Positions 46,640 through 54,616 of a stretch of 64,000 nucleotides of DNA are shown one piece after another. Origin of the DNA: Paenibacillus sp. (GTDB lineage: Bacteria > Bacillota > Bacilli > Paenibacillales > Paenibacillaceae); the NCBI GenBank assembly GCA_017512705.1, contig JAFWEX010000050.1, forward strand, positions 1 to 64,000. Reading direction: 5' to 3'. Position 1 is the first letter of the stretch; each line of letters starts with the position of its first letter. Made by a program: the position numbers and the translations under genes. Below the pieces are notes generated by a model that ran no database searches, was not told the origin of the DNA, and was given only the letters and a program-made list of their open reading frames with translations.

Positions 46640-49034
46640 ACCGAGGCTGCCGTCCAAATCTGCTCCTGTTCCTGAACAGGAGATCCAAGGTGACCGTTCC
46701 AAAGTGATGCCGCTATTGTCAATCTCTTGGAATATGAGAGTTCCTAAGCTGTATGTTTTGCTTATAACAACAGGACTTCTCGTATTATGTATGGAATGGA
46801 TATATCCTGTAACTTCTTCCGGCCAAGCAGGCAGTGAGCGATTCGCTGCTGTTATGGCGGGATATTCGGCCGTTCTTTTGTCCGTTGGGATGCTGCGAAT
46901 AGGCTGGATTGCTAGTATCCTGATTCGTATCCCCGTTATTTATATCGCATTATGTGTGATGTACGGTGGAAGTCATCCCATGGAGTGGGGCATATCTTAC
47001 CCGGGACTACTCGATGCTGATCTTGGGGAATGGATCGACAAAGGACACTTTCGTGTGATGAGCAAGGAAACTAGAGGTATGTTCATGCTGTGCGGGTGGA
47101 GCATGCTGATTGCTTCGGTGCAGTATCTGGTGTTGCTTCGCCGAAGTATTTCATTATTCGCTACGGGAACGTTAGTTTATCTTATTCTGCTGGAAAGTTT
47201 AGTGGGATATGATGCCTATAGCTCGGTGGTACGTTCTGTATGCTGGCTGCTATGCATTCAGGGTATGCTTCATCTGCTTCGATTGACAGAAGAAACAGGT
47301 ACAGGCCAAGCGAAGACGGAGGCTAGCACACGTGGGGAGGCATTGCATCATGTAAAGACCAGTTTATATGGCATGCGAAGTAAAGTGTACTGGTCATGGG
47401 TAGCGGCTTCTTTAGGGACCGTAGCTTGTGTGGTGTTGATATCAACCATTCCAGCCCGTATGAGTTTTGTGTCCCCTGCTGGACAAATCTCACTAATGGA
47501 CACCGTTGAACGATTAGCTAAATGGTCAGGTTATAATCCGTCAGACAGTGTACCAGCTTCCCTGGGTGTGACGGGATATAGCACGGTTGATGCCCCAATG
47601 GGTGCACCTTTGGTGCAAGGGAATGATCCTGTATTCACAGCGAACACGCCTGTATCCACGTATTGGCGGGGCGAAACACGTTCTTACTATAACGGAAGTA
47701 ACTGGAGTGATGTAGAGCAGCACTTCCGTTATGTGAGTTCTTCCGGCCTGCTTCGTTCCGATGGATGGGAAGATCATCCGTACTGGCAGCGGGTTCGGCA
47801 GATCATCACGATGGAGTTGGAATGGCGTGGACCTAATCCGTTGTTTACGGGTGGTCTGCCGGTAAGTTTGTCTTTTCAGGATGGGAATATAGTCAATGAG
47901 CAGAATGAGAAGCGATTGTTGTCCAATGAAGATAATGGCACATTATGGCTTGCAGGCGGCAGTAAAAGAAGTACTCAGCATTATACAGTGGATGTCATGG
48001 TGCCAGATGTAACACCTGATGAACTGAGGCAGCTGGTTAAGACGGGCAAATCAGCAGATCCGGCTGTTGTGCGCAGAAAGGATCTGCAGCTCCCGGATCA
48101 TCTACCGCAGCGTGTTAGGGACCTCTCTGCTGAGATCATCGGTCCCACCGCAACGCGTTATGACGCTGTACAGGCCGTGCGCAGTTATCTGAAAGCCAAT
48201 GCGCGTTACTCTCTGGATACCCGGATGCCACCACGTGGTACGGACTTTGTGGATGATTTTCTATTTGTAACTCGGGAAGGATATTGTAACCATTTCTCTA
48301 CCGCCATGGTTGTGCTGCTGCGTGCCGAGGGCATACCGGCACGCTGGGTGAAAGGTTACGCCCCGGGACAGGCAGATCCGCAGGTCCCCGGGCGTGTAGT
48401 TGTCACCCAGAGTGATGCACACTCCTGGGTGGAAGTCTATTTCCCCGGCGCGGGCTGGATGCCCTTTGAGGCTACGCCGGGGTTCGATTCGGCGCAGGCT
48501 GCGGATGCCAGCGCTGCGAGTTCCGCCGGGCTGCAGCCCGGCGATGGGACCCCGCTGCCAGACGCAGGCAGCGGGCTGGACCGTGCAAGCGCGTGGCTTG
48601 CTGCACGCGCGAGGGCCCTTGTCGCGGCACCGTGGCTGACCGCGACGGCACTTGCGGCAGCGGCGCTGCTGTGCGCCGCTGCATGGGCTTGCGCGCTGCG
48701 GCTTCGCCCCGCGCTGCGGCTAGGGCTGCTGCTGGCATGGCCACGCAGCAGCTTTCCAGACCGGGAGCGGCTGCTGCGGGCTGCCGCTCCGGTCTGGCAC
48801 GCGCTTGCGCGGCAGTACGGCCCGCGGCCGCTGGGTATGACGCTGCGGGAATATGCAGCGTCACCCGCCTTGGCCGCAGGCACGGACAGCGCGGACATCG
48901 CGCGTTTTGCAGCCGACTGGGAGCGGCTGCTGTATGGGCCAGACCGTCCGCTGCGCGCGGACAGTCTTGATTTCCTGCGCCGGGCGCTCCGCTTGACCCG
49001 GCGTACCCGTAGAAGCTTGCGCTTAAAATCTTAG
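46626..49034 (+). CDS. Membrane transglutaminase-like protein (DUF3488 + transglutaminase + DUF4129)
   Basis: An 802-residue protein. The N-terminal 250 residues hold six or seven membrane segments (DUF3488). An external transglutaminase-like domain follows, with Cys in EGYCNHFSTAM, His in SDAHSWVEVYF and Asp in the FEATPGFD region. A last membrane segment and a DUF4129-like cytoplasmic end close the protein. The codons from about 48450 on are far richer in GC than the rest of the gene (long Ala/Arg/Leu runs). The ATG at 46626 overlaps the end of the DUF58 gene. Confidence 0.88.
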   Translation: MWGRKPRLPSKSAPVPEQEIQGDRSKVMPLLSISWNMRVPKLYVLLITTGLLVLCMEWIYPVTSSGQAGSERFAAVMAGYSAVLLSVGMLRIGWIASILIRIPVIYIALCVMYGGSHPMEWGISYPGLLDADLGEWIDKGHFRVMSKETRGMFMLCGWSMLIASVQYLVLLRRSISLFATGTLVYLILLESLVGYDAYSSVVRSVCWLLCIQGMLHLLRLTEETGTGQAKTEASTRGEALHHVKTSLYGMRSKVYWSWVAASLGTVACVVLISTIPARMSFVSPAGQISLMDTVERLAKWSGYNPSDSVPASLGVTGYSTVDAPMGAPLVQGNDPVFTANTPVSTYWRGETRSYYNGSNWSDVEQHFRYVSSSGLLRSDGWEDHPYWQRVRQIITMELEWRGPNPLFTGGLPVSLSFQDGNIVNEQNEKRLLSNEDNGTLWLAGGSKRSTQHYTVDVMVPDVTPDELRQLVKTGKSADPAVVRRKDLQLPDHLPQRVRDLSAEIIGPTATRYDAVQAVRSYLKANARYSLDTRMPPRGTDFVDDFLFVTREGYCNHFSTAMVVLLRAEGIPARWVKGYAPGQADPQVPGRVVVTQSDAHSWVEVYFPGAGWMPFEATPGFDSAQAADASAASSAGLQPGDGTPLPDAGSGLDRASAWLAARARALVAAPWLTATALAAAALLCAAAWACALRLRPALRLGLLLAWPRSSFPDRERLLRAAAPVWHALARQYGPRPLGMTLREYAASPALAAGTDSADIARFAADWERLLYGPDRPLRADSLDFLRRALRLTRRTRRSLRLKS

Positions 49035-49053
49035 CGCAAGCTCATGCAACATC

Positions 49054-49089
49054 AAGTCTCGTTTGCCGAGGGGTGAACGAGACTTTTTT
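49054..49089 (+). terminator. Rho-independent terminator
   Basis: AAGTCTCGTT at 49054-49063 pairs with AACGAGACTT at 49076-49085, followed by six Ts. It ends the MoxR/DUF58/transglutaminase operon. Confidence 0.9.
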
Positions 49090-49267
49090 CTTTATTTTAG
49101 AGCGGATGAAATCGGTTCTTTTATCCAACTATAAGAGGACATGAGAGTCCGAGCATATGTATTGGACAAAGGTGCAACTCGGAGTACTGGGTAAGGGAAT
49201 GACAAGGGCTGTCGTCTTATGTCGCATCTACTTGTGACTCGCCCGAAAAATGGAGTTTCGTCTTTCC

Positions 49268-49297
49268 TTGACGGTAGGATTTGTCGTTGCGTATAAT
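49268..49297 (+). promoter_or_regulatory. Sigma-A promoter of guaA
   Basis: -35 TTGACG (49268-49273), 18-base spacer, perfect -10 TATAAT (49292-49297). The start site would be near 49304, leaving a leader of about 23 bases. That leaves no room for a purine riboswitch in this transcript. Confidence 0.75.
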
Positions 49298-49326
49298 TAG
49301 TTTCATTAATTGAGGGAGGCACGGTA

Positions 49327-50865
49327 ATGAATAAGCAGAATGAAATTGTGGTTGTCCTTGACTTTGGAGGCCAATACAACCAGTTAATCGCCAGAAGAAT
49401 TCGGGATCTTGGCGTATATAGTGAGCTTTTGCCTTACAACACACCAGCTGAGAAAATTGCTGAATTAGCACCAAAAGGAATTGTATTCTCCGGCGGCCCA
49501 TCCAGCGTATATGCGGAGAACGCACCACACGTTGATCCAGGCGTCTATGATCTTGGCTTGCCAATCTTCGGTATTTGTTACGGAATGCAACTGATGGCAC
49601 AGCAACTTGACGGTAAAGTAGAACGCTCTGAGAAGCGTGAATACGGTAAAGCAGATCTGGCGTTTGCACCAGGTGCAGCACTCGCGAAAGGCATCGAAGG
49701 CGAACATACGGTATGGATGAGCCACGGTGACCATGTCGTTACATTGCCTCCGGGCTTCAAACTGGATGCAGGCACGGAAAGTGCGCCAATCGCTGCGATG
49801 AGTAACGACGAGCGTAAATTGTATGCAGTTCAGTTCCACCCGGAAGTACGTCACTCTGTTCGTGGTAATGATATGATTCGTAATTTCTTGTTTGATATCT
49901 GTGGTTGCGAAGGCAACTGGACGATGGAAACGTTCATTGACGATACTATCAAAGACATCCGTAATAAAGTAGGCGACGGCAAAGTATTGTGTGCACTGAG
50001 TGGTGGCGTCGATTCTTCCGTTGTGGCAGCATTGCTGCACAGAGCCATCGGCGATCAACTGACATGTATGTTTATCGACCACGGTCTGTTGCGTAAGGGT
50101 GAAGCAGAGAGCGTAATGGAGACGTTTGTTGGCAAGTTCGATATGAAAGTGGTTAAAATTGACGCCAAAGAACGTTTCATGTCCAAGCTGGCTGGCGTGG
50201 ATGATCCGGAGCAAAAACGTAAAATTATCGGAAACGAGTTTATTTACGTCTTTGATGAAGAGTCCAAGCAGTTCGATGACTTCGAATTCCTGGCGCAAGG
50301 TACATTGTACACAGACATCGTAGAGAGTGGCACAGCTACAGCGCAGACGATCAAATCACACCACAACGTGGGCGGTCTGCCAGAAGATATGAAATTCAAG
50401 CTGATCGAACCGCTGAACACATTGTTCAAAGATGAAGTACGTAAAGTGGGTACGGAATGTGGTCTGCCGGATGAAATCGTACACCGTCAACCTTTCCCAG
50501 GCCCGGGTCTTGCGATCCGTGTACTTGGTGAAGTAACAGAAGAGAAGCTGAAGATTGTTCGGGATTCCGACTACATCCTGCGTGAAGAAATCGCCAAAGC
50601 CGGTCTTGACCGCGAAATCTGGCAATACTTCACCGCTCTGCCTAACATGAAGAGTGTTGGCGTTATGGGTGACGCGCGTACGTATTCCTACACTGTAGGT
50701 ATCCGTGCCGTAACATCTATTGACGGTATGACAGCAGACTGGGCACGTATCCCTTGGGACATCTTGGAGAAAATCTCCGTACGGATCGTTAATGAAGTAG
50801 ATAACGTGAACCGTATCGTTTACGACGTAACTTCCAAACCACCTGCAACGATTGAGTGGGAGTAG
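49327..50865 (+). CDS. guaA: GMP synthase (glutamine-hydrolysing)
   Basis: A 512-residue enzyme that aminates XMP to GMP. The class I glutamine amidotransferase domain has the Cys in FGICYGMQL and the HPEV motif; the ATP-pyrophosphatase domain has [11 protein letters not shown]; the dimerisation end closes with PPATIEWE. It is complete and intact. Its 3' end is a known integration site for genomic islands, and here an integrase gene and prophage follow at once. GAGGGAGG precedes the ATG. Confidence 0.97.
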   Translation: MNKQNEIVVVLDFGGQYNQLIARRIRDLGVYSELLPYNTPAEKIAELAPKGIVFSGGPSSVYAENAPHVDPGVYDLGLPIFGICYGMQLMAQQLDGKVERSEKREYGKADLAFAPGAALAKGIEGEHTVWMSHGDHVVTLPPGFKLDAGTESAPIAAMSNDERKLYAVQFHPEVRHSVRGNDMIRNFLFDICGCEGNWTMETFIDDTIKDIRNKVGDGKVLCALSGGVDSSVVAALLHRAIGDQLTCMFIDHGLLRKGEAESVMETFVGKFDMKVVKIDAKERFMSKLAGVDDPEQKRKIIGNEFIYVFDEESKQFDDFEFLAQGTLYTDIVESGTATAQTIKSHHNVGGLPEDMKFKLIEPLNTLFKDEVRKVGTECGLPDEIVHRQPFPGPGLAIRVLGEVTEEKLKIVRDSDYILREEIAKAGLDREIWQYFTALPNMKSVGVMGDARTYSYTVGIRAVTSIDGMTADWARIPWDILEKISVRIVNEVDNVNRIVYDVTSKPPATIEWE

Positions 50866-50927
50866 AACCGGACGGAAATTTGACGTTGGGCCTGCGTAAA
50901 CTCTTGCCGCGCAAGGGTTTCAGCCTC

Positions 50928-50966
50928 CGTTATTACGATCGCTTCCAAATGACCCGCAACAATTGA
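50928..50966 (+). pseudogene. Degenerate copy of the guaA 3' end
   Basis: This 39-base stretch resembles the true guaA end (about 50820-50855). Both share TTACGA, then CTTCCAAA, then ACC-GCAAC-ATTGA in the same order and spacing. In the guaA frame it reads ASK-stop-PATID against TSKPPATIE. It is not needed for guaA, which is intact 60 bases upstream. The best explanation is a leftover guaA tail from an earlier integration event, or a secondary attachment site. Confidence 0.55.
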
Positions 50967-51025
50967 TTGCTCAAAATACTCTCTTTTATCCGCGTTGTTT
51001 TAAGCCGATAGAAGGGAGTTTTTTT

Positions 51026-51958
51026 GTGACCAAAATTACGGAGTTGATCCAGGATTTCAAGCTCAATCAGGAAATACTCGGCCGCGCACGGAAATATATA
51101 GACGTATGTATTTTTAGGCTCGACCGATGGGAGCGGTTTATGACGGAGGAGTTGGACATTCACCACGCGGAGGATGTTTCTTCCGCACATATCAAACGGT
51201 ACATTCAGGAACGGCAGCGGATAGGTAGCGAGGCGAACATAACACTGAACAACAACATTGCGACGTTAAAAGTGTTCTTTCAGTACCTGGTCGACGAGGA
51301 GTTTATCGAAGAACGCGAGAATCCCATGCGCCGAATAAAGAATCTGAAAGAGGCCAAAACGGTCATCATCACGTTCAACGACGAAGAGGTATCGCGGATA
51401 ATTAATGATGTGCGCGAGGAAACGTATTCTAACGTACGGGACAAGTTGATCGTTATTATGTTGTTTGACACCGGAATCCGCGTATCTGAACTTTGCAGTA
51501 TAAAGAACGAAGATATTGCGCGGCGTCATATACTGATCCACGGAAAAGGGTCGAAGCAGCGTCTCGTTTATATTAGTAGCATTATGCGGAGGTATATGCG
51601 GAAATACGAGGAGCTACGTAAGGAGCGGTTTAAGAAGAAGAGTCCGGAGGATGTTGCAGATTACTACTTTCTGGACCAAATGGCGGAAGGGTTATCGCGC
51701 TCACGTATCAATAAGATACTCAAGGAGCACTGTAAAAACGCGGGTGTTCGGAAAGAGGTACGTTGCTCGCCGCACGATTGCCGACACTACTTTGCTCAAA
51801 AGCAATTAAAAAACGGGATCGACGTATACAGCCTCAGTCGCCTTCTAGGGCATTTTGATACGCAGATCACTGCAAAGTACCTGCGAGGTCTGGAACAAGA
51901 GGATATACTCGATATAGGCCGTCTACACAGCCCGTTGAATGGGGTTAAGATCAAGTAG
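51026..51958 (+). CDS. Tyrosine recombinase (integrase) adjacent to guaA
   Basis: A 310-residue site-specific recombinase. The N-terminal SAM-like core-binding domain spans about residues 1-95. The catalytic domain shows the first Arg in DTGIRVSELCSI, the HxxR box HDCRHYF, the LGH motif in SRLLGHFDT, and the nucleophile Tyr in TAKYLRGL. I chose the GTG at 51026, seven bases after GAAGGGAG. Its place directly after guaA suggests it targets the guaA 3' end. Confidence 0.9.
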   Translation: MTKITELIQDFKLNQEILGRARKYIDVCIFRLDRWERFMTEELDIHHAEDVSSAHIKRYIQERQRIGSEANITLNNNIATLKVFFQYLVDEEFIEERENPMRRIKNLKEAKTVIITFNDEEVSRIINDVREETYSNVRDKLIVIMLFDTGIRVSELCSIKNEDIARRHILIHGKGSKQRLVYISSIMRRYMRKYEELRKERFKKKSPEDVADYYFLDQMAEGLSRSRINKILKEHCKNAGVRKEVRCSPHDCRHYFAQKQLKNGIDVYSLSRLLGHFDTQITAKYLRGLEQEDILDIGRLHSPLNGVKIK

Positions 51959-52135
51959 CCAGCGCAAATGGGTTCTCTCAACCCTTTCTCTCTCCTCAAG
52001 ATAAGATAAATAACCCCTTCATATGCATACGGTACACTTGCCTGCAGCGGATCTCGTTTCCGTTCGCGGGCTTTTGTTGTATTTACATGGAAAGTTATGG
52101 TAGCTTAACCTTATAACAGCGAGGAGGTATTTATA

Positions 52136-53083
52136 TTGGACTATAAAGAAAAAAGAAAGATGATTCTTGAAATGAGGCAGTCGAAAGAGCAACTAGACAC
52201 TAGAACAGCTATTAATATGTTTGTTAACTCACGAAAGTTAAAGAACTTAACTAGTAATACAACTGCTTCCTATCTGCAGTCACTTAACAAATTCAACAGC
52301 TTTTTAGAGGAGAATGATATTACCAAAGTAAGCAAAGTGATTGTTGAAGATATTCAGGAGTTTATACAGACGAGGCTTGATGAGGGGAGTAGTGCTCCCA
52401 CAGTAAACAAGTACATAAGAAATTTAAGGGCATTTTTTAATTATCTACTTAGTTCCGGATACTTGTATGAGAATCCTATGGAGCCTATTGGTAAACTCGT
52501 TGAGGAGAAGCGTATTATTCGTACCTTGAGCCGCGATCAAGTTTCAAAACTGCTAGAAATACCAAACCGCGCTACTCCTGCGGGATTCCGTAATTATGTA
52601 TTTATGTTGCTTGTACTCGATACTGGTTTACGACTTGAAGAGGCGCTCTCCTTTACTTTAGACGACGTTCACTGGGAGGAACAAGTTATTAAAGTGTTCG
52701 GAAAGGGGCGCACCGAGCGTTTGGTACCGTTTAGTGACGCACTATCCATATATCTACGCCAGTACCTGGAATTGCGCGGAGAGACGCATACAAACGTTTT
52801 CTTCGTCAATGTAGACGGAGAACCGTTAAGGCGACGTACAGTACAGGAGGAGATAAGTGACTACGGTAAGTTGGCGAAAATAAAAGAGGTCCGCGTATCT
52901 TGTCATTCCCTTAGATTTACATTTGCTCGTAATTACGTGATGAACGGGGGAGATATTGTAAGTCTAATGAAAATTTTGGGGCATAAATCTCTCCACATGG
53001 CGCAATTATATACGGAGATGTTCCAAGTTGATGTTTCGAAGCAACACGGTAAGTATTCCCCAGTAAATTCGTACTTTAATTAA
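52136..53083 (+). CDS. Second tyrosine recombinase
   Basis: A 315-residue XerC/D-like recombinase, only distantly similar to the one before it. It has a core-binding domain (SYLQSLNKFNSFLEEND), the Arg in DTGLRLEEALSF, the HxxR box in CHSLRFTFARN, ILGHKSLHMAQ, and the nucleophile Tyr in QLYTEMF. The start is TTG with GCGAGGAGG eight bases upstream. The gene is more AT-rich than its neighbour. It may have a distinct role, such as excision or resolution. Confidence 0.9.
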   Translation: MDYKEKRKMILEMRQSKEQLDTRTAINMFVNSRKLKNLTSNTTASYLQSLNKFNSFLEENDITKVSKVIVEDIQEFIQTRLDEGSSAPTVNKYIRNLRAFFNYLLSSGYLYENPMEPIGKLVEEKRIIRTLSRDQVSKLLEIPNRATPAGFRNYVFMLLVLDTGLRLEEALSFTLDDVHWEEQVIKVFGKGRTERLVPFSDALSIYLRQYLELRGETHTNVFFVNVDGEPLRRRTVQEEISDYGKLAKIKEVRVSCHSLRFTFARNYVMNGGDIVSLMKILGHKSLHMAQLYTEMFQVDVSKQHGKYSPVNSYFN

Positions 53084-53106
53084 ATTAGACTAAGATCCGT
53101 AATACG

Positions 53107-53146
53107 GGCGTAATTCTCGCGAGCTAGTCTTCGTTGGGATTACGCC
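53107..53146. repeat. Inverted repeat downstream of the second recombinase
   Basis: GGCGTAAT (53107-53114) and ATTACGCC (53139-53146) form a perfect 8-bp dyad with a 24-base loop. It could be a weak terminator for the recombinase transcript (no T-run) or a protein-binding site. Confidence 0.45.
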
Positions 53147-53244
53147 TTAAACACGTCAAATCACCGTATAAACACCGCGCCTGGCCCATCCGGGTACGTT
53201 CCCCTTACCGAAGCCTAAACACGCTGATTCCACTGTAAATACAC
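53144..53244 (+). repeat. Imperfect direct repeat, possible integrase arm-type or Xis sites
   Basis: Two 32-base copies (53144-53175 and 53213-53244) share the pattern GCC-TAAACACG...CAC-GTA-AAACAC at about 70% identity, with TAAACAC-like motifs recurring four times. They lie between the second recombinase and the repressor, where phages often have arm-type sites. Confidence 0.4.
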
Positions 53245-53246
53245 GT

Positions 53247-53273
53247 AAAAAAGAGCCGTATGATTAGCGGCTC
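53247..53273 (-). terminator. Rho-independent terminator of the repressor gene
   Basis: GAGCCG (minus strand 53273-53268) pairs with CGGCTC (53258-53253), followed by six Ts. The hairpin overlaps the stop codon of the repressor. Confidence 0.75.
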
Positions 53274-53518
53274 TCTTCGTTATCTTCCGGTATGTATTCG
53301 ATCACGTCAGTAAGCGTGTAATCTTTCCCTGTCATCACGCGGAGTGTATCTATGATAATGCTGAGGGTGCTCAAGTCGACCCGTTTAGTTTTTCCATCAC
53401 ATAAGTCATATATGAGGTTGGGTCTGACTTTAGCTTCTCGCGCGAGGGCATTCCTGCTTACCTTTGCCGCGTCTATTGTTTCCCCTAATTTAATTTGAAT
53501 CGACATTGCCAATTCCAC
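53264..53518 (-). CDS. Phage-type HTH repressor (Cro/CI family), 84 aa
   Basis: A small helix-turn-helix protein: KVSRNALAREAKVRPNLIYDLCDGK is the DNA-binding helix pair, as in XRE/YdaS-like single-domain repressors. It lacks a C-terminal cleavage or dimerisation domain. It is leftward and divergent from the early genes, with operator-like repeats in between, so it is the likely lysogeny regulator. The GTG start has GGGAGG six bases upstream; the ATG at 53506 is an alternative. Confidence 0.8.
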   Translation of the reverse strand: MELAMSIQIKLGETIDAAKVSRNALAREAKVRPNLIYDLCDGKTKRVDLSTLSIIIDTLRVMTGKDYTLTDVIEYIPEDNEESR

Positions 53519-53566
53519 CTTTCACCTCCCATCATACCCTATCGATAAATAATTTAAAATAATTAC

Positions 53567-53638
53567 TTGACGTTTAACGCCTAACGATATATACTTCGGT
53601 TATGGTTATCGGCAGGCGTTAAACATAATACGTTAAAC
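53567..53638 (+). promoter_or_regulatory. Rightward early promoter with repeated operators
   Basis: -35 TTGACG (53567-53572), 17-base spacer and -10 TATACT (53590-53595). The motif GGCGTTAAAC occurs three times: inverted within the spacer (53570-53581), direct at 53615-53624, and as CGTTAAAC at 53631-53638. A repressor bound to the first would block the promoter. This is the switch region between lysogeny and early transcription. Confidence 0.7.
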
Positions 53639-53715
53639 GACAGATAAAGGTTTCAAAAATAATCTAAGCGTGATCGAACTATTAACTAAATTTATCCGTA
53701 AAGGGGATACCTAAC

Positions 53716-53847
53716 ATGCAACTTACTGTTAATAATAATCAAACTACGTCTAACAATATTAAATTGAACGCCTATGGTCGGAGGTTTCTGAAACTTCTCC
53801 GCGCACTCTACGCAATTATTATGATCGCGAAGGAGATCGTAGCATGA
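53716..53847 (+). CDS. Small early prophage protein, 43 aa
   Basis: An ORF with AAAGGGG before its ATG that overlaps the next gene by ATGA. It reads MQLTVNNNQTTSNNIKLNAY, then a basic/hydrophobic helix (RRFLKLLRALYAIIMIAKE). It may be an amphipathic or membrane-binding peptide. Its place as the first product of the early promoter suggests a regulator or excisionase role, but nothing confirms this. Confidence 0.55.
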   Translation: MQLTVNNNQTTSNNIKLNAYGRRFLKLLRALYAIIMIAKEIVA

Positions 53848-54188
53848 GCACGCTGGATAAAGTGTTCATCCTACACGTATGGGAAGAGAAGGCGGAGGAC
53901 CACGCTTTAACTCCGGCCTGGCTCGTAAATAGTAACACGGCGATTTACCTCTCGCATTGCACCGTTTTCCTAGTCCGCGTCATTCCGGTCAAACTCGGCT
54001 ACCTCACGCGCTATTACGTCGAGGATACGGCGACATGCGGCATTCACCTTGCGCAGAACGTCGATGGTGATCCGGAGCTAATTGTAGCGCGGATTATTAA
54101 GAAGCTGCGTAATGTATCAGCACTGGATTGGTTGGCCCGGGATGTACTCGATGATATGACGGGTCTGTTCGAGTTTCAAACGATATAA
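53844..54188 (+). CDS. Early prophage hypothetical protein, 114 aa
   Basis: A soluble protein with no recognised domain, starting MSTLDKVFILHVWEEKAEDH. The GAAGGAG ribosome binding site and the 4-base overlap with the small upstream ORF support it. Its stop codon abuts the first helix of a hammerhead-ribozyme candidate, so its mRNA may be cut just downstream. Confidence 0.7.
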   Translation: MSTLDKVFILHVWEEKAEDHALTPAWLVNSNTAIYLSHCTVFLVRVIPVKLGYLTRYYVEDTATCGIHLAQNVDGDPELIVARIIKKLRNVSALDWLARDVLDDMTGLFEFQTI

Positions 54189-54254
54189 CCGCCTGATGAG
54201 CGCCTGCTTAGCGGAGCAGGTCGAAACCTACGGACGTTGTCCGGACGGTCGCGG
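54189..54254 (+). ncRNA. Hammerhead ribozyme candidate (type I)
   Basis: The core nucleotides are all present and correctly ordered: CUGAUGA at 54193-54199, GAAA at 54223-54226, and the cleavage triplet GUC at 54248-54250. Stem I is CCGC (54189-54192) with GCGG (54251-54254), and may be extended by GAGUU (54171-54175) with AACUU. Stem II (54200-54222) has the closing G-C, a bulged C, a G-U and five Watson-Crick pairs with an 8-base loop. Stem III has ACC/GGU next to the core and CGGAC/GUCCG beyond a small internal loop. Cleavage would fall between 54250 and 54251. Confidence 0.7.
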
Positions 54255-54349
54255 AACTTCCGCAATGTATCATGTAACAACGTACTGTAACGTCATTACT
54301 TGCTTTTCAAACTAATAGTCACGCGGACTGTAAACGCTAGGGGGCATCC

Positions 54350-54616
54350 ATGGAACAAACGACAGTAATCGAAATCGGTTATGTACGCGATCATCGCACA
54401 GGTAATTTCATTGTTACGCTCATTGACGAATCATTCCATCCTAACAGCAACCGCCGTCGCCAGCAGATCGTTGTGTTACCTGGCGCATTCTTCCGCATCC
54501 TAACCAAAATAGACCGCCGATCCATCGCGAACACAGTTTATGTCACGTTGGAACAAGCGGCCGACCTCGGATTTATTGTCTCGAATATTCCTTTAACCGT
54601 TGAATCTATCGCCTAG
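54350..54616 (+). CDS. Early prophage hypothetical protein, 88 aa
   Basis: A small mixed alpha/beta protein (MEQTTVIEIGYVRDHRTGNF) with a basic centre. TAGGGGG precedes the ATG. It lies downstream of the hammerhead candidate and would be carried on the 3' cleavage product. No family is recognised. Confidence 0.65.
   Translation: MEQTTVIEIGYVRDHRTGNFIVTLIDESFHPNSNRRRQQIVVLPGAFFRILTKIDRRSIANTVYVTLEQAADLGFIVSNIPLTVESIA

Noticed and set aside
49090..49326. Purine riboswitch upstream of guaA
   Set aside because: The conserved purine aptamer sequence is not seen, and the strong promoter at 49268-49297 leaves only about 23 bases of leader.
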